From DATFDN01 sp963830565 (GTDB lineage Bacteria > Pseudomonadota > Alphaproteobacteria > Acetobacterales > Acetobacteraceae), in contig CAWHMO010000012.1 of assembly GCA_963830565.1 (NCBI GenBank), positions 1 to 64,000 on the forward strand: a stretch of DNA of 64,000 nt, read 5' to 3'. Both the position numbers and the translations under genes were made by a program. Shown piece after piece: positions 46,788 to 56,795 of the stretch; within the stretch, counting starts at the first letter, position 1, and each line of letters starts with the position of its first letter. The notes below the pieces were generated by a model. It was not told the DNA's origin, searched no databases, and saw only the letters and a list, made by a program, of their open reading frames with translations.

Positions 46788-46867
46788 TCGATCAGGCCGC
46801 CTGGCAGGCTTCGAAGCCTCGCCGCAACTGCGGGCGGTTCAGGTTGCGGCCGATGAACACGATCTTG

Positions 46868-47782
46868 CTAGTGCGCGGAGTCGTTCTCCTTCCAGGGACC
46901 GATGAAGTCGCCATCAGCGATCATATGGACGGCCTGGAAGGCGAAGCGCCGATCCTCGCCCTTGTAGCGCAGGATGCCCTTGGTGCGCAGCAAATCCGGC
47001 CCCTTCTCCTGCAAAAGCAAGCTGATCCAGGCGTTGAACTTCTCGGGGTCGATCGGCCGCTCCACCTCGAAGCTGACCGAGGTCACGTCCTCGCTGTGCT
47101 CGTGCTCGTCCGCGCCGGAGAGGAAATCGGGCGCCATCTCCAGCACCCGGCCGAGGTCAAAGGCGCCGCGATCCAGAATTTGCTCGATCGGCAGGGCGGC
47201 GCGCTCGGTGCGGTGGATCACTGCGAAGCGGTTGATCGCGCGGATGCGGCGCTCGACCCTCTCCAGCTCATCGGGCCTGACCAGGTCGGTCTTGTTGAGC
47301 ACGATCACATCGGCGAAGGCGATCTGGTCGGCCGCCTCGTGGCTGTCCTCCAGCCGTTGCAGGACGTGCTTGGCATCGACCACGGTCACGATCGCGTCCA
47401 GCCGCGCCTTGGCGCGCACGCTCTCGTCGACGAAGAAGGTCTGCGCGACCGGGGCGGGATTGGCGAGCCCGGTGGTCTCGATGATGATGCCGTCGAACCG
47501 GTCGCGCCGCTTCATCAGCCCGCCGACGATGCGGATCAGGTCGCCGCGCACGGTGCAGCAGACGCAGCCGTTGTTCATCTCGAACACTTCCTCGTCGCTG
47601 TCCACGACGAGGTCGTTGTCGACGCCGAGCTCCCCGAACTCGTTAATCACCACGGCGTATTTGCGGCCGTGCTTCTCGGTCAGGATGCGGTTCAGCAGCG
47701 TGGTCTTGCCGGCGCCGAGATAGCCGGTCAGCACCGTGACCGGGATCTGCGCGGCGGCATTGTCGGAATTGGTCTGAGACAT
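46868..47782 (-). CDS. CobW/G3E-family GTPase, C-terminus clipped by a 1-nt deletion
   Basis: A 304-residue metallochaperone GTPase. P-loop VLTGYLGAGKTTLLNRIL, metal motif MNNGCVCCTVRGDL (CxCC), ETTGLANPAPV, and NKTDL guanine specificity are present. The frame stops at TAG 46868 right after WKENDSAH. If one C is restored near 46877 the sequence reads RTSKIVFIGRNLNRPQLRRG and on to QAA at 46792, the normal family ending. About 25 residues of the CobW C-terminal domain are therefore lost or mis-sequenced. It likely delivers zinc or cobalt. Confidence 0.9.
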   Translation of the reverse strand: MSQTNSDNAAAQIPVTVLTGYLGAGKTTLLNRILTEKHGRKYAVVINEFGELGVDNDLVVDSDEEVFEMNNGCVCCTVRGDLIRIVGGLMKRRDRFDGIIIETTGLANPAPVAQTFFVDESVRAKARLDAIVTVVDAKHVLQRLEDSHEAADQIAFADVIVLNKTDLVRPDELERVERRIRAINRFAVIHRTERAALPIEQILDRGAFDLGRVLEMAPDFLSGADEHEHSEDVTSVSFEVERPIDPEKFNAWISLLLQEKGPDLLRTKGILRYKGEDRRFAFQAVHMIADGDFIGPWKENDSAH

Positions 47783-47870
47783 CTGGTTCCTGCGCCCGTT
47801 CCGTTTCGCTCAAGCTGTCGCGATGCATATAGGGTGCCGCCCAGGGGCAACCACCGGGGCAGCCACCGAG

Positions 47871-49049
47871 TCAGCCAGCTTCCGGCCGCTCGGCCCGCCT
47901 CTCGGCCAGCATTTCGCGCCGCAGCGCCGCGAGCCGCGCGGCCGCGGTCTCCAGCCCGAAACGCCGCGCCCGCGCCCGACCCGAAGCGACCAGGCGCGCC
48001 CGCAGGTCAGGGTCGCCGGCGAGGCGGGTGATCGCCTGCGCCAGCCCCGCGGCGTCCTCCGGATCGACGTACAGCGCCGCGTTCCCCGCCACTTCCGGCA
48101 GGCCGCCGCGAGGCGTGGCGATCAGCGCGGCGCTGCACGCCATCGCCTCCAGAGCGGTCAGGCCGAACGGTTCGTGCCAGCGGCTGGGTACCACGACGAT
48201 GGCGGCGCGGCTCATGGCCTCCAGCACGGCGTGGTGCTCGCGATAGCCCAGCATCCAAACACCGCCCCCGGCCGCAGCGCGGCGAACGTCGCGCACGAAA
48301 GGCGTGTCCGGACTGTCGGCGCGCGAGCGATCGGCGCCGATCAGCTCCGCCCGCCAGCCCGGCAGGTTCGGCAGGGCCTGCGCGCAGGCGGCGACGAACG
48401 TATCGGCCCCCTTCTCGGCCACCACCCGGCCGGCGAACAGGATCAGCCGCTCGCGCTCGCGGGGCGGGGCGGGCAGGGCGGCAAGGTCGATCGCGTTGTG
48501 CAGCACGAGCGGCGAGGGCGTCGCCTCGCTGGGCACGCCTTGCGTCAGGCGGTCCCGCAGGAACTCCGAGACGGTGACTACGCGCGCCAGATTGCGCAGC
48601 AGCGAAGTCCGCGCCTCCGGCGTGCCGGCGCCTTGCATCGCTTGCGGATCGTTGTGCAGGAACAGGCTGACTGGCGTATCCGCGAACCGGTAGGCTAGCG
48701 TGCGCGCCACCTCGATGCGGTTATGCACCTCGATTACTGCCGGCCGCAGCGGTCGGAGCAGGCGGGCGACCGCGAAGGCGTAGCGTGCGTTGATCCCGCC
48801 CGGTCTCCAGAGCGGCGGGCGTGCCGCGCGGAACGGCGCGTCGTCGAACACCGGTCCGGCTTGCGGGCCGCCCACGACCAGCGCCGGCAGCTTCCGCGCC
48901 AGCCGATGCACCAGCAGGGCCACCGCTCCGGCCCGCCCCGGCCCGAACCCCTCTTTCGGCGGCAGCACGACCGCCACCAGCGGCGCGTCGGCCACGGGCG
49001 AGGCGCGCCGGTCGGCGTCCTGATCCTCATTCTTTGCCAAGCGAGCCAT
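47871..49049 (-). CDS. glycosyltransferase family 4
   Basis: A 392-residue GT-B glycosyltransferase. LFAGRVVAEKGADTFVAACA opens the donor-binding half, and VVVPSRWHEPFGLTALEAMA is the GT4 signature with the Glu-x7-Glu sugar-nucleotide motif. GGLPEVAGNAALYVDPEDA follows. It is cytosolic or membrane-associated and stands outside the wecB/wecC cluster. The acceptor is unknown. Confidence 0.88.
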   Translation of the reverse strand: MARLAKNEDQDADRRASPVADAPLVAVVLPPKEGFGPGRAGAVALLVHRLARKLPALVVGGPQAGPVFDDAPFRAARPPLWRPGGINARYAFAVARLLRPLRPAVIEVHNRIEVARTLAYRFADTPVSLFLHNDPQAMQGAGTPEARTSLLRNLARVVTVSEFLRDRLTQGVPSEATPSPLVLHNAIDLAALPAPPRERERLILFAGRVVAEKGADTFVAACAQALPNLPGWRAELIGADRSRADSPDTPFVRDVRRAAAGGGVWMLGYREHHAVLEAMSRAAIVVVPSRWHEPFGLTALEAMACSAALIATPRGGLPEVAGNAALYVDPEDAAGLAQAITRLAGDPDLRARLVASGRARARRFGLETAAARLAALRREMLAERRAERPEAG

Positions 49050-49187
49050 CGGGGGACCTTATGCAAAGCCATCCAGCTTGACGAGGGCACCGCGGCTCAT
49101 CGCGCTGTCCCCGTCCGAGACCGGCGGCTTTCGCGGGGACGGGAAGGGGCGTAGCTTCAGCTTCAGTTTATCCAAGGGGAGTCAGGA

Positions 49188-50360
49188 ATGGACGACATCG
49201 TCATCGTCTCCGCGGTCCGCACGCCGGTGGGCAGCTTCAGCGGCGCTTTCGGCAGCCTGTCCGCCACCGCCCTCGGCACCGTGGCGTTGCAGGCGGCAAT
49301 GCAGCGCGCCAAGGTTGATCCGGCCGAGGTCGATGAGGTGATCCTGGGTCAAGTGCTGGCTGCGGGAGAGGGCCAGAATCCGGCCCGCCAGGCCGCCCAC
49401 GCGGCCGGCGTTCCCGACGCCAAGACGGCTTTCGGCATCAACCAGGTGTGCGGGTCGGGACTGCGCGCGGTGGCACTCGCCGCCCAGCAGGTGCGCACCG
49501 GCGAGAGCGCGGTGGTTGCCGCGGGCGGCATGGAGAGCATGAGCATGTCGCGCCACGCCGCCTATCTGCGCGCCGGGACCAAGATGGGCGGGGTCGAGTT
49601 CATCGACACCATGCTGAAGGACGGGCTGTGGGATGCCTTCCACGGCTATCACATGGGGACGACGGCCGAGAACGTGGCGCGCGCCTACCAGATCACGCGC
49701 GAGGAGCAGGATAAGTTCGCGCTCGGCTCGCAACAGAAGGCCTCGGCCGCGCAGAAGGGCGGGCGCTTCAAGGACGAGATCGCGCCGGTGACGGTGAAGG
49801 GCCGCAAGGGCGATGTCGTCGTCGATCAGGACGAGTACATCCGCCACGATTCCAGCATCGAGGCCATGACCAAGCTGCGCCCGGCGTTCAGCAAGGAGGG
49901 CACGGTCACGGCCGGAAATGCATCGGGCATCAATGATGGCGCCGCCGCCGTGGTGGTGATGACCGCCGCCGAAGCAAAACGGCGGGGGCTCACGCCGCTC
50001 GCCCGCATCGCCGCCTTCGCCACCGCCGGTGTCGATCCGGCGGTGATGGGCACCGGCCCGATCCCCTCGACGCGCAAGGCGCTTGGCCGCGCCGGCTGGA
50101 AGCCCGACGATCTCGAGCTCGTGGAGGCCAACGAGGCGTTCGCGGCGCAGGCGATCGCCGTCAACAAGGAACTCGGCTGGGATACCAGCAAGGTGAACGT
50201 GAACGGCGGTGCCATTGCCATAGGCCACCCGATCGGCGCCTCGGGCTGCCGCGTGCTGGTGACCTTGTTGCACGAGATGCAGAAGCGCGACGCGAAGAGA
50301 GGCCTTGCCACCCTCTGCATCGGCGGCGGCATGGGCGTCGCCATGTGCCTGGAGCGGTAG
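49188..50360 (+). CDS. phaA: acetyl-CoA acetyltransferase (beta-ketothiolase)
   Basis: A 390-residue biosynthetic thiolase condensing two acetyl-CoA to acetoacetyl-CoA. The catalytic residues are Cys88 (FGINQVCGSGLRAV), His347 (AIGHPIGASGCR) and Cys377 (LCIGGGMGVAM). AAGGGGAG lies upstream of the ATG. The phasin at 34727 suggests PHA synthesis, but phaB and phaC are not in the window, so a general ketothiolase role is also possible. Confidence 0.92.
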   Translation: MDDIVIVSAVRTPVGSFSGAFGSLSATALGTVALQAAMQRAKVDPAEVDEVILGQVLAAGEGQNPARQAAHAAGVPDAKTAFGINQVCGSGLRAVALAAQQVRTGESAVVAAGGMESMSMSRHAAYLRAGTKMGGVEFIDTMLKDGLWDAFHGYHMGTTAENVARAYQITREEQDKFALGSQQKASAAQKGGRFKDEIAPVTVKGRKGDVVVDQDEYIRHDSSIEAMTKLRPAFSKEGTVTAGNASGINDGAAAVVVMTAAEAKRRGLTPLARIAAFATAGVDPAVMGTGPIPSTRKALGRAGWKPDDLELVEANEAFAAQAIAVNKELGWDTSKVNVNGGAIAIGHPIGASGCRVLVTLLHEMQKRDAKRGLATLCIGGGMGVAMCLER

Positions 50361-50370
50361 GTCCCTCCAA

Positions 50371-50455
50371 CGTCATGGCCGGGCTTGACCCGGCCACCCA
50401 CGACTTTAGCCCAACAGAAAGGACGTGGGTGCCCGGGCCAAGCCCGGGCATCACG
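50371..50455. repeat. palindromic intergenic repeat, second copy
   Basis: The arms CGTCATGGCCGGGCTTGACC and, inverted, the segment ending CGGGCCAAGCCCGGGCATCACG form a long imperfect hairpin, with CCCACGAC pairing near the tip. It is related to the element at 6047-6140. It lies between the thiolase stop and the GST start. Confidence 0.7.
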
Positions 50456-50481
50456 GGAGAAAAAGCGAGAGGAGAAACGTC

Positions 50482-51094
50482 ATGCTGCTCTACAACTCGG
50501 TCGGCCCCAACCCGCGCGTCGTCCGCATGTTCATGGCCGAGCGCGGCATCGAAGTCCCGCGCCAGGAGGTCGATCTGCGCGGCGGCGAGAACCGGCGCGA
50601 GCCGTACACGACCAAGGTTCCGTTCGGCCAGCTCCCGGCGCTCGAACTCGACAACGGCACGGTGCTGTCCGAGATCGTCGCGATCTGCGAGTACCTCGAC
50701 GAAACGCAATCCCGGCCAGAGCCTGATCGGCAGGACCCCGGAGGAACGGGCCGAGACCCGGATGTGGACCCGCCGTCTCGATCTCAACGTCGTCGAGCCG
50801 ATGGTGGCGGGTTTCCGCTATGCTGAAGGCTTGAAAATGTTCCAGAGCCGCATCCAGGTTATCCCCCAGGCGGCCGATGACCTCAAGAAGGTCGCCCGGA
50901 CCTGGCTGTCGCGCCTCGACCGGATGATCGAGGGCCGCGAGTTCATCTGCGGCAACCGGCTGACGCTTGCCGACGTGTTCCTGTTCTGCTTCCTCGATTT
51001 CGGCAACGGTGTCGGCCAGAAGCTCGACCCGGAAAACCGCGCCATCCAGGCCTGGTACGAGCGCATGAAGGCACGCCCGAGCGCGGCGGCCTGA
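50482..51094 (+). pseudogene. glutathione S-transferase, frameshifted
   Basis: The N-terminal thioredoxin-fold half is intact: LLYNSVGPNPRVVRMFMAER, TKVPFGQLPALELDNGTVLS, EIVAICEYLDET. One extra base near 50708 (ACGCAATCCCGG) shifts the frame. The helical half continues as PGQSLIGRTPEERAETRMWT, then WLSRLDRMIEGREFICGNRL and LTLADVFLFCFLDFGNG to 51094. GAGGAGA precedes the ATG. It stands 4 nt upstream of the CMD-family gene. Confidence 0.85.
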
Positions 51095-51097
51095 GCG

Positions 51098-51646
51098 ATG
51101 GCGCGCATCCCCTATCGGGAGCCGGGCGATCTCGCGCCCGGAGATCGCGACCTGCTCGAGCGGCCGATCGCGCTGTTCAAGGCGCTGGTGAACTCGCCGA
51201 ACGGGCTGCGCGCCTTCTCCACCCTGGGCGGTTTCATACGTCACAAAAGCCGGCTCGACCCGCGCCTGCGCGAGCTGGCGATCCTGCAAGTGGGCTGGCT
51301 CGCCCGCGCGCCGTACGAATGGTCGCACCACATCAAGCTCGGCCGCGACTTCGGCGTCTCCGATGACGACATCCGCGCGCTGATCGACGAGACCGAAGGG
51401 CGGCCGACGACACTCGACGAGCCGGCACGGCTGGTGCTGCGCGCGGCGCGGGAGATGACGAGCGACGGCGAAGCCTCCGAGGCGACCTTCACCGCGCTCG
51501 CCCGCCATCTCGACCCGGAACGCCTGGTCGACCTCGTCATCACGATTGCGTTCTACAACGCCGTGGTCCGCGTGCTCGCCACGCTGCGCATCGACGTCGA
51601 GGAGGATTACCTGCCTTACTTGCGGGAGTTTCCGTTCCCGGCATGA
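51098..51646 (+). CDS. carboxymuconolactone decarboxylase-family protein
   Basis: A 182-residue AhpD/CMD-like helical protein. Typical features are RLRELAILQVGWLARAPYEW, the SHHIKLGRDFGVSDDDIRAL block and VDLVITIAFYNAVVRVLATL. The usual Cys-x-x-Cys redox pair is absent (APYEWSHH replaces the CxxCxxxH pattern, keeping the His), so a peroxidase role is unlikely. The function is unknown; close relatives often sit in aromatic or short-chain catabolic operons. Confidence 0.85.
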   Translation: MARIPYREPGDLAPGDRDLLERPIALFKALVNSPNGLRAFSTLGGFIRHKSRLDPRLRELAILQVGWLARAPYEWSHHIKLGRDFGVSDDDIRALIDETEGRPTTLDEPARLVLRAAREMTSDGEASEATFTALARHLDPERLVDLVITIAFYNAVVRVLATLRIDVEEDYLPYLREFPFPA

Positions 51647-51656
51647 GGAGCAGGCG

Positions 51657-52779
51657 GTGAGGATCGGGGTTCCGAAGGAGATCAAGACCCACGAGTACCG
51701 CGTGGGCCTCACGCCGGCGGGCGCGCGCGAGCTGATCGCGCATGGGCACGAGGTGCTGGTCGAGCGCGGCGCGGCTATCGGGCATCGGCATCACCGACGC
51801 CGCCTATGCCGCCGCCGGGGCGCATCTGGCCGACGACGCGGCCGCGGTGTTCGCCGGCGCCGAGCTGATCGTGAAGGTGAAAGAGCCGCAGCTCGCGGAG
51901 ATCGCGCGGCTGCGGCCTGACCAGGTGCTGTTCACCTACCTCCACCTCGCCGCCGACCGCACTCAGGCCGAGGGGCTGATGTGCTCGGGCGCTACCTGCA
52001 TCGCCTACGAGACCGTCACCGATCCGCGCGGCACGCTGCCCTTGCTTGCGCCGATGAGCGAGGTGGCAGGACGGATGGCGGTGCAGGTTGGCGCGCACTG
52101 CCTGGAGAAGGAACAGGGCGGGGCGGGCATCCTGCTGGGCGGCGTGCCGGGGGTGGCCCCGGCCCGGGTGGTGGTGCTGGGCGGGGGCGTGTCGGGGACC
52201 AACGCCGCGCGCATGGCGGTCGGGCTGGAAGCGAGCGTCGTCATTCTCGACAAGTCGCTGCCGCGCCTGAAGGAGCTGGACCTTCAGTTCGGCCCGCGGG
52301 CCACCACGCTGTTCGCCACCGCCGAGGCGATCGAACAGGCGGTGGTCGGCGCCGACCTGGTGATCGGCGCGGTGCTGGTGCCGGGCGCCGCGGCCCCGAA
52401 ACTCGTGACTCGCGCCATGGTGCGTGCCATGCGCCCTGGTTCGGTGCTGGTGGACATCGCCATCGACCAGGGCGGCTGCTTCGAGACCAGCCGGCCGACG
52501 ACGCACTCCGAACCGACCTATGTCGAGGAGGGGGTTGTGCATTACTGCGTCACCAATATGCCCGGCGCCGTGGCCCGCACTTCGACCTTCGCGCTCACCA
52601 ACGCCACCCTGCCCTTCGTGATCGCACTGGCCGACAAGGGCTGGCGAGGCGCGACCGCCGAGGACCCGCACCTTCGGGCCGGGCTGAACATCCATGCCGG
52701 GCAGGTCACGCACGCGGCGGTGGCGAGCGACCTCGGCGTCGTCCATGTCGCGGCGGAGGCGCTGCTCGGCCATTCGTGA
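51657..52779 (+). pseudogene. ald: alanine dehydrogenase, frameshifted
   Basis: NAD-dependent alanine dehydrogenase (alanine to pyruvate plus ammonia). It starts at GTG 51657 with AGGAG upstream and reads VRIGVPKEIKTHEYRVGLTP. One extra base near 51783 (ATCGGGCATCGG) shifts the frame. The rest is intact: ADDAAAVFAGAELIVKVKEP, FTYLHLAADRTQAEGL, APMSEVAGRMAVQVGAHCLE, the Rossmann loop VVVLGGGVSGTNAARMAVGL and IAIDQGGCFETSRPTTHSEP. The second frame alone lacks the substrate-binding N-terminus. Confidence 0.88.
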
Positions 52780-52796
52780 CGGGAAGGAAGGTATCC

Positions 52797-53699
52797 ATGA
52801 GCGACCCGGAGATCGCGGCACTGCGCCAGAAGCTCGCCGCCAGGGAGCGCGCGTCCGAGATCGGGCAGCGCAGGAGCGACTTCGACCAGATCGCGCAAGC
52901 CTACCCCATCGCCGCCGATGTCAAGGTTGAAACGGCGAGTGCCAACGGCGTCCCGGCGGAGTGGACGACGGCGCCCGACGCGCGGGACGATGCGGCCGTG
53001 CTCTATCTGCACGGCGGCGGATATGTCATCGGCTCGTTGCAAAGTCACCGCCATCTGACGGCCGAGATCGGCCGCGCGGCACGGGCGCGCACGCTCGCCC
53101 TGCATTACCGTCTGGCGCCCGAGCATCCGTTCCCGGCGCCGGTCGAGGATGCCGTCGCGGGCTACCGCTTCCTGCTCGCCCAGGGGCTGCGGCCCGGACG
53201 CATCGCCATCGCCGGCGACAGCGCCGGAGGCGGGCTGACCGTGGCCGCGCTGGTTGCGATCCGCGATGCCGGACTGGCACAGCCTTGCTGCGGCTGGTGC
53301 ATCTCGCCCTGGGTGGACATGGAGGGCATCGGCGAGAGCATGACCGGCATCGCCGAGCGTGATCCGATGGTGCAGAAGGACACCTTGCTGGAGCTAAGCC
53401 GCCACTATCTGGGCGCGGCCGATCCGCGCGCGCCGCTCGCGGCGCCGATCTATGCCGATCTCGCTGGCATCGCGCCGCTGTTCATCCAGGTGGGGGCGGC
53501 GGAGACCCTGTTCGACGATGCGATCCGGCTGGCTCGCGCCGCCGGCGCGGCGGATGTGCGGGTCGACCTGCAGGTCTGGCCCGAAATGGTGCACGTCTGG
53601 CACCTGTTCCACCCCGATCTGAAGGCTGGGCGGCGGGCCATCGAGGCCGGAGGTGCGTTCATCCGGTCGATGATGATGGAAGGCGTGCGCGGGCAGTGA
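52797..53699 (+). CDS. alpha/beta hydrolase (hormone-sensitive-lipase family)
   Basis: A 300-residue esterase. The HSL oxyanion motif is VLYLHGGGYVIGSLQSHR, and RLAPEHPFPAPVEDA follows. The nucleophile is in IAIAGDSAGGGLTVAAL, the acid is in VGAAETLFDDA and the His is in PEMVHVWHLF. GGAAGGAAGG precedes the ATG. It lies between ald and nadE in a plus-strand run. Confidence 0.9.
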   Translation: MSDPEIAALRQKLAARERASEIGQRRSDFDQIAQAYPIAADVKVETASANGVPAEWTTAPDARDDAAVLYLHGGGYVIGSLQSHRHLTAEIGRAARARTLALHYRLAPEHPFPAPVEDAVAGYRFLLAQGLRPGRIAIAGDSAGGGLTVAALVAIRDAGLAQPCCGWCISPWVDMEGIGESMTGIAERDPMVQKDTLLELSRHYLGAADPRAPLAAPIYADLAGIAPLFIQVGAAETLFDDAIRLARAAGAADVRVDLQVWPEMVHVWHLFHPDLKAGRRAIEAGGAFIRSMMMEGVRGQ

Positions 53700-53707
53700 C
53701 AGCCGCC

Positions 53708-55747
53708 ATGAGCTTCCGCTCCATTTATCGCCAAGGTTTCGCCCGCGTCGCTGCCTGCACCGTCCGTGCCGCGCTGGCCGATCCGCACGCCAACGCCGAT
53801 GCGGTGCTGCACGCCGCCCGGCATTGCCATGATCGCGGCGCGGCGGTCGCGCTGTTCCCCGAGCTTGCCCTGTCCGCCTACGCCATCGACGATCTTCGCC
53901 TTCAGGACGCCCTGCTCGACGCGGTCGAGCAGGCGGCTTCACGTCTGGTCGCCGATTCGGCCGCGCTCTCGCCGCTGCTGATCGTCGGCGCGCCGCTGCG
54001 CCACCACGGGCGAGTGTACAATGTTGCCCTGGTCATCCAGCGCGGCCGGCTGCTTGGCGTCGTGCCGAAATCCTACCTGCCCAACTACCGCGAGTTCTAC
54101 GAGCCGCGCCAGTTCGCCTCCGGCGCCGGCTGGCGCGGCGCGGCCTGCACCGTGGCGGGCCAGCCCGCCCCGTTCGGCCTCGACCTGCTGTTCGCCGCCG
54201 AGGACATTCCCGATCTCGTCGTCCATGCCGAAATATGCGAGGATTTCTGGGTCCCCGTGCCGCCCAGCGCGCTCGCCGCCCTGGCCGGCGCGACCGTGCT
54301 CGCCAACCTCTCCGGCAGCCCGATAACCATCGGTAAGGCGGAGACGCGGCGCCTGCTGTGCCAGGCGCAATCGGTCCGCTGTCTCGCGGCCTATCTCTAC
54401 GCCGCCGCCGGCGAGGGCGAGTCCACCACCGACCTGTCCTGGGACGGCCAGGCGACCATCTTCGAGAACGGTGTCCGTCTCGCCGAGACCGACCGTTTTC
54501 CCGACGGCGAGCGGATCGCGTTCGCCGACATCGACCTCGACCTGCTCCGCCAGGAGCGGATGCGCATGGGCACGTTCGATGACAACCGCCGGGCGCTCAT
54601 GTTGGGTGAGTGGCGTCGCGTCCAGTTCCGCGTCGAACCGCCTACCTATGACATTGGTTTCGAGCGCGCGGTCGAGCGGTTTCCCTTCGTGCCCGCCGAT
54701 CCGGCCCGGCTCGCGCAGGATTGCTACGAGGCGTACAACATCCAGGTATCCGGGCTGATGCAGCGCTTGAACGCGGCCGGTATCCGGCGCGCGGTGATCG
54801 GCGTCTCCGGCGGGCTCGATTCTACCCAAGCGCTGTTGGTCACGGCCCAGGCCTTCGACCGGCTCGGCCGCTCCCGCGCCGACATCCTGGCCTTCACCAT
54901 GCCCGGCTTCGCCACCAGCGCGGAGACCAAGCGCAATGCGCTCGACCTGATGCGCGCGCTCGGCGTCACGCATCGCGAGCTGGACATCCGCCCTGCCGCC
55001 GAGCTGATGCTGCGCGACCTCGGCCACCCGTTCGCGCGCGGCGAGGCGGTCTATGACGTGACCTTCGAGAACGTGCAGGCCGGGCTGCGCACCGACTACC
55101 TGTTCCGCCTCGCCAACTATAACGAGGGCATCGTGATCGGCACCGGCGATCTGTCGGAGCTGGCGCTCGGCTGGTGCACCTATGGCGTGGGCGACCAGAT
55201 GTCGCACTACAACGTCAATGCCGGCATCCCGAAAACGCTGATCCAGCACCTGATCCGCTGGGTGATCTCCTCCGCCCAGTTCGCACCCGAGGTGCTGGCG
55301 ACCCTGGATTCGATCCTGCACACGGAGATATCGCCCGAGCTGGTCCCGGTCGGCGCGGGCGAGACGCCGCAGAGCACCGAGGCCAAGGTGGGGCCGTATG
55401 CACTGCAGGACTTCAACCTGTTCTACACGCTGCGGTACGGGTTCCGCCCCTCCAAGATCGCGTTCCTGGCGCTGCGCGCCTGGGAGGATGCCGGAGCCGG
55501 CGACTGGCCGCCCGGCTTCCCGGCCGAGCGGCGAGGGGAATACGCGCTGGCCGAGATCCGCTACTGGCTGCGCGACTTCCTGCGCCGCTTCTTCGCCACC
55601 AGCCAGTTCAAGCGCTCCGCGATGCCGAACGGCCCCAAGGTGACCGCCGGCGGCTCGCTCTCGCCGCGCGGCGACTGGCGCGCGCCCTCGGACGGCAACG
55701 CGCGCGCCTGGATCGCCGAGCTGGAGGCGAACGTGCCGGAAGCTTGA
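53708..55747 (+). CDS. nadE: NAD+ synthetase, glutamine-hydrolysing
   Basis: A 679-residue two-domain NadE. The N-terminal nitrilase-type glutaminase has Glu in LFPELALSAYAID, Lys in VVPKSYLPNYREFYEPRQF and Cys in VVHAEICEDFWVP. The C-terminal synthetase has the P-loop VIGVSGGLDSTQALLVTAQA, NVQAGLRTDYLFRLANYNEG and TGDLSELALGWCTYGVGDQM. The length matches the long bacterial form. A GTG at 53696 overlapping the previous stop is an alternative start. Confidence 0.95.
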   Translation: MSFRSIYRQGFARVAACTVRAALADPHANADAVLHAARHCHDRGAAVALFPELALSAYAIDDLRLQDALLDAVEQAASRLVADSAALSPLLIVGAPLRHHGRVYNVALVIQRGRLLGVVPKSYLPNYREFYEPRQFASGAGWRGAACTVAGQPAPFGLDLLFAAEDIPDLVVHAEICEDFWVPVPPSALAALAGATVLANLSGSPITIGKAETRRLLCQAQSVRCLAAYLYAAAGEGESTTDLSWDGQATIFENGVRLAETDRFPDGERIAFADIDLDLLRQERMRMGTFDDNRRALMLGEWRRVQFRVEPPTYDIGFERAVERFPFVPADPARLAQDCYEAYNIQVSGLMQRLNAAGIRRAVIGVSGGLDSTQALLVTAQAFDRLGRSRADILAFTMPGFATSAETKRNALDLMRALGVTHRELDIRPAAELMLRDLGHPFARGEAVYDVTFENVQAGLRTDYLFRLANYNEGIVIGTGDLSELALGWCTYGVGDQMSHYNVNAGIPKTLIQHLIRWVISSAQFAPEVLATLDSILHTEISPELVPVGAGETPQSTEAKVGPYALQDFNLFYTLRYGFRPSKIAFLALRAWEDAGAGDWPPGFPAERRGEYALAEIRYWLRDFLRRFFATSQFKRSAMPNGPKVTAGGSLSPRGDWRAPSDGNARAWIAELEANVPEA

Positions 55748-55748
55748 C

Positions 55749-55771
55749 CGGGGGAGCTTCCTGCTCCCCCG
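55749..55771 (+). terminator. GC-rich hairpin after nadE
   Basis: A perfect 9-bp stem CGGGGGAGC / GCTCCCCCG with a TTCCT loop, beginning 2 nt after the nadE stop. No T-run follows, but the position and stability suggest a terminator or an mRNA-stabilising stem. Confidence 0.6.
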
Positions 55772-55777
55772 ATGCCG

Positions 55778-56649
55778 TCACAGGCCGCTGACCAGCCCGA
55801 TCCGATCCCAGAACGCGCACTGGTGCTCGGACGCGTAGCCTGGCCTGCGGGGTCTGCCCGATGACTGCAGCCGCTCTCGACGATGCCGGCGCGGAACAGG
55901 CCCGCGGCGGTGGGCGAGGCGACGATGCGAGCAGGTGTCGAGGCCGCCGGCCAACTCGCCGCCGATCGTCACCTGGCTCCGGGTCGCCGCCGAATGCCGC
56001 GATGTTGTCGCGGACCCATTGCATGGCGAATTGCTGGTCCATCAGCGCGTAGTTGCCCGAGCTGTTCGGCGTGTCGCCGTCAAGCAGCGGATGCGCGAGC
56101 CAGCCGAGCGCGCCGAGGCGGTAGTTGATCGTGACGACGATGACGTTGCCCCGCGTGACCAGCGGACGCGGGTCGTAGCCGCTGCCCTCGCCGTAGACGT
56201 TGGAGCCGCCATGGATCCAGATGAAGACCGGCAGGGTGCCCTGGACGTGGGCGGGCGCCCAGACGTTCAGCGCCAGGCAGTCCTCGCTGTCGGCGCTGCC
56301 GGGGACCGAGGTGGACGTGACGGGGTAGGTCGTGGACATGCCGAAGGGCGAGATGTTCTGCGGACAGGGTGTCGCGAACTCCGTCGCCTGGAGCGGGCTG
56401 TCGGACGTGCCGTATGGCTCGGGAGGGCGCGGCGGGCGTCCAGCGATACTGGCCGGCCGGACTCCCGGCGTAGTGGATGCCGAGCCAAGCATTGACACGG
56501 CCATCGGTCTGGCCCTGCACCCAGCCATATTCGGTTTCCACCAGGGTGGATGCCGCCGGCGCGGACCCCGCCAGTGCCGGCGCCGAGAGCCCTGCCGTGA
56601 GGCACGCCGCGCCGAACGCGACCGCCGCGCCTCGCCAATATGCCGCCAT
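55778..56649 (-). pseudogene. carboxylesterase type B, decayed
   Basis: It starts ATG 56649 with GGAGGA upstream and a signal peptide (WRGAAVAFGAACLTAGLSAP). It then reads VQGQTDGRVNAWLGIHYAGS. The frame changes near 56420, continuing as PLQATEFATPCPQNISPFG, LALNVWAPAHVQGTLPVFIW, IHGGSNVYGEG and WVRDNIAAFGGDP. After another shift comes VTIGGELAGGLDTCSH, where the nucleophile Ser of GESAGG has become Leu. The C-terminal half of the family is missing. Several independent lesions make this a true pseudogene. Confidence 0.82.
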
Positions 56650-56795
56650 CCGCGTTCCTCCCGCCCGTCGTCTTCGACGCATTTTCGCCGTCTGTAAAAA
56701 GCTTAACGAGGGGGCATGAATGCAGTCAACGCAAGTGGCGGTGGGAGGCCTGAGCAGGGGCTCTGCGCGTCGAGAGGAGGATTGGCGGCTTTGCC

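Noticed and set aside
53696..53708. nadE start at GTG 53696 as the only start.
   Set aside because: The overlap is suggestive, but ATG 53708 (MSFRSIYRQGF) matches the usual family N-terminus, so it was preferred.
49188..55747. Thiolase to nadE run as a dedicated metabolic pathway.
   Set aside because: Gene spacing suggests co-transcription in places, but the enzymes do not form a known pathway, and the repeat at 50371 and intergenic gaps separate them.
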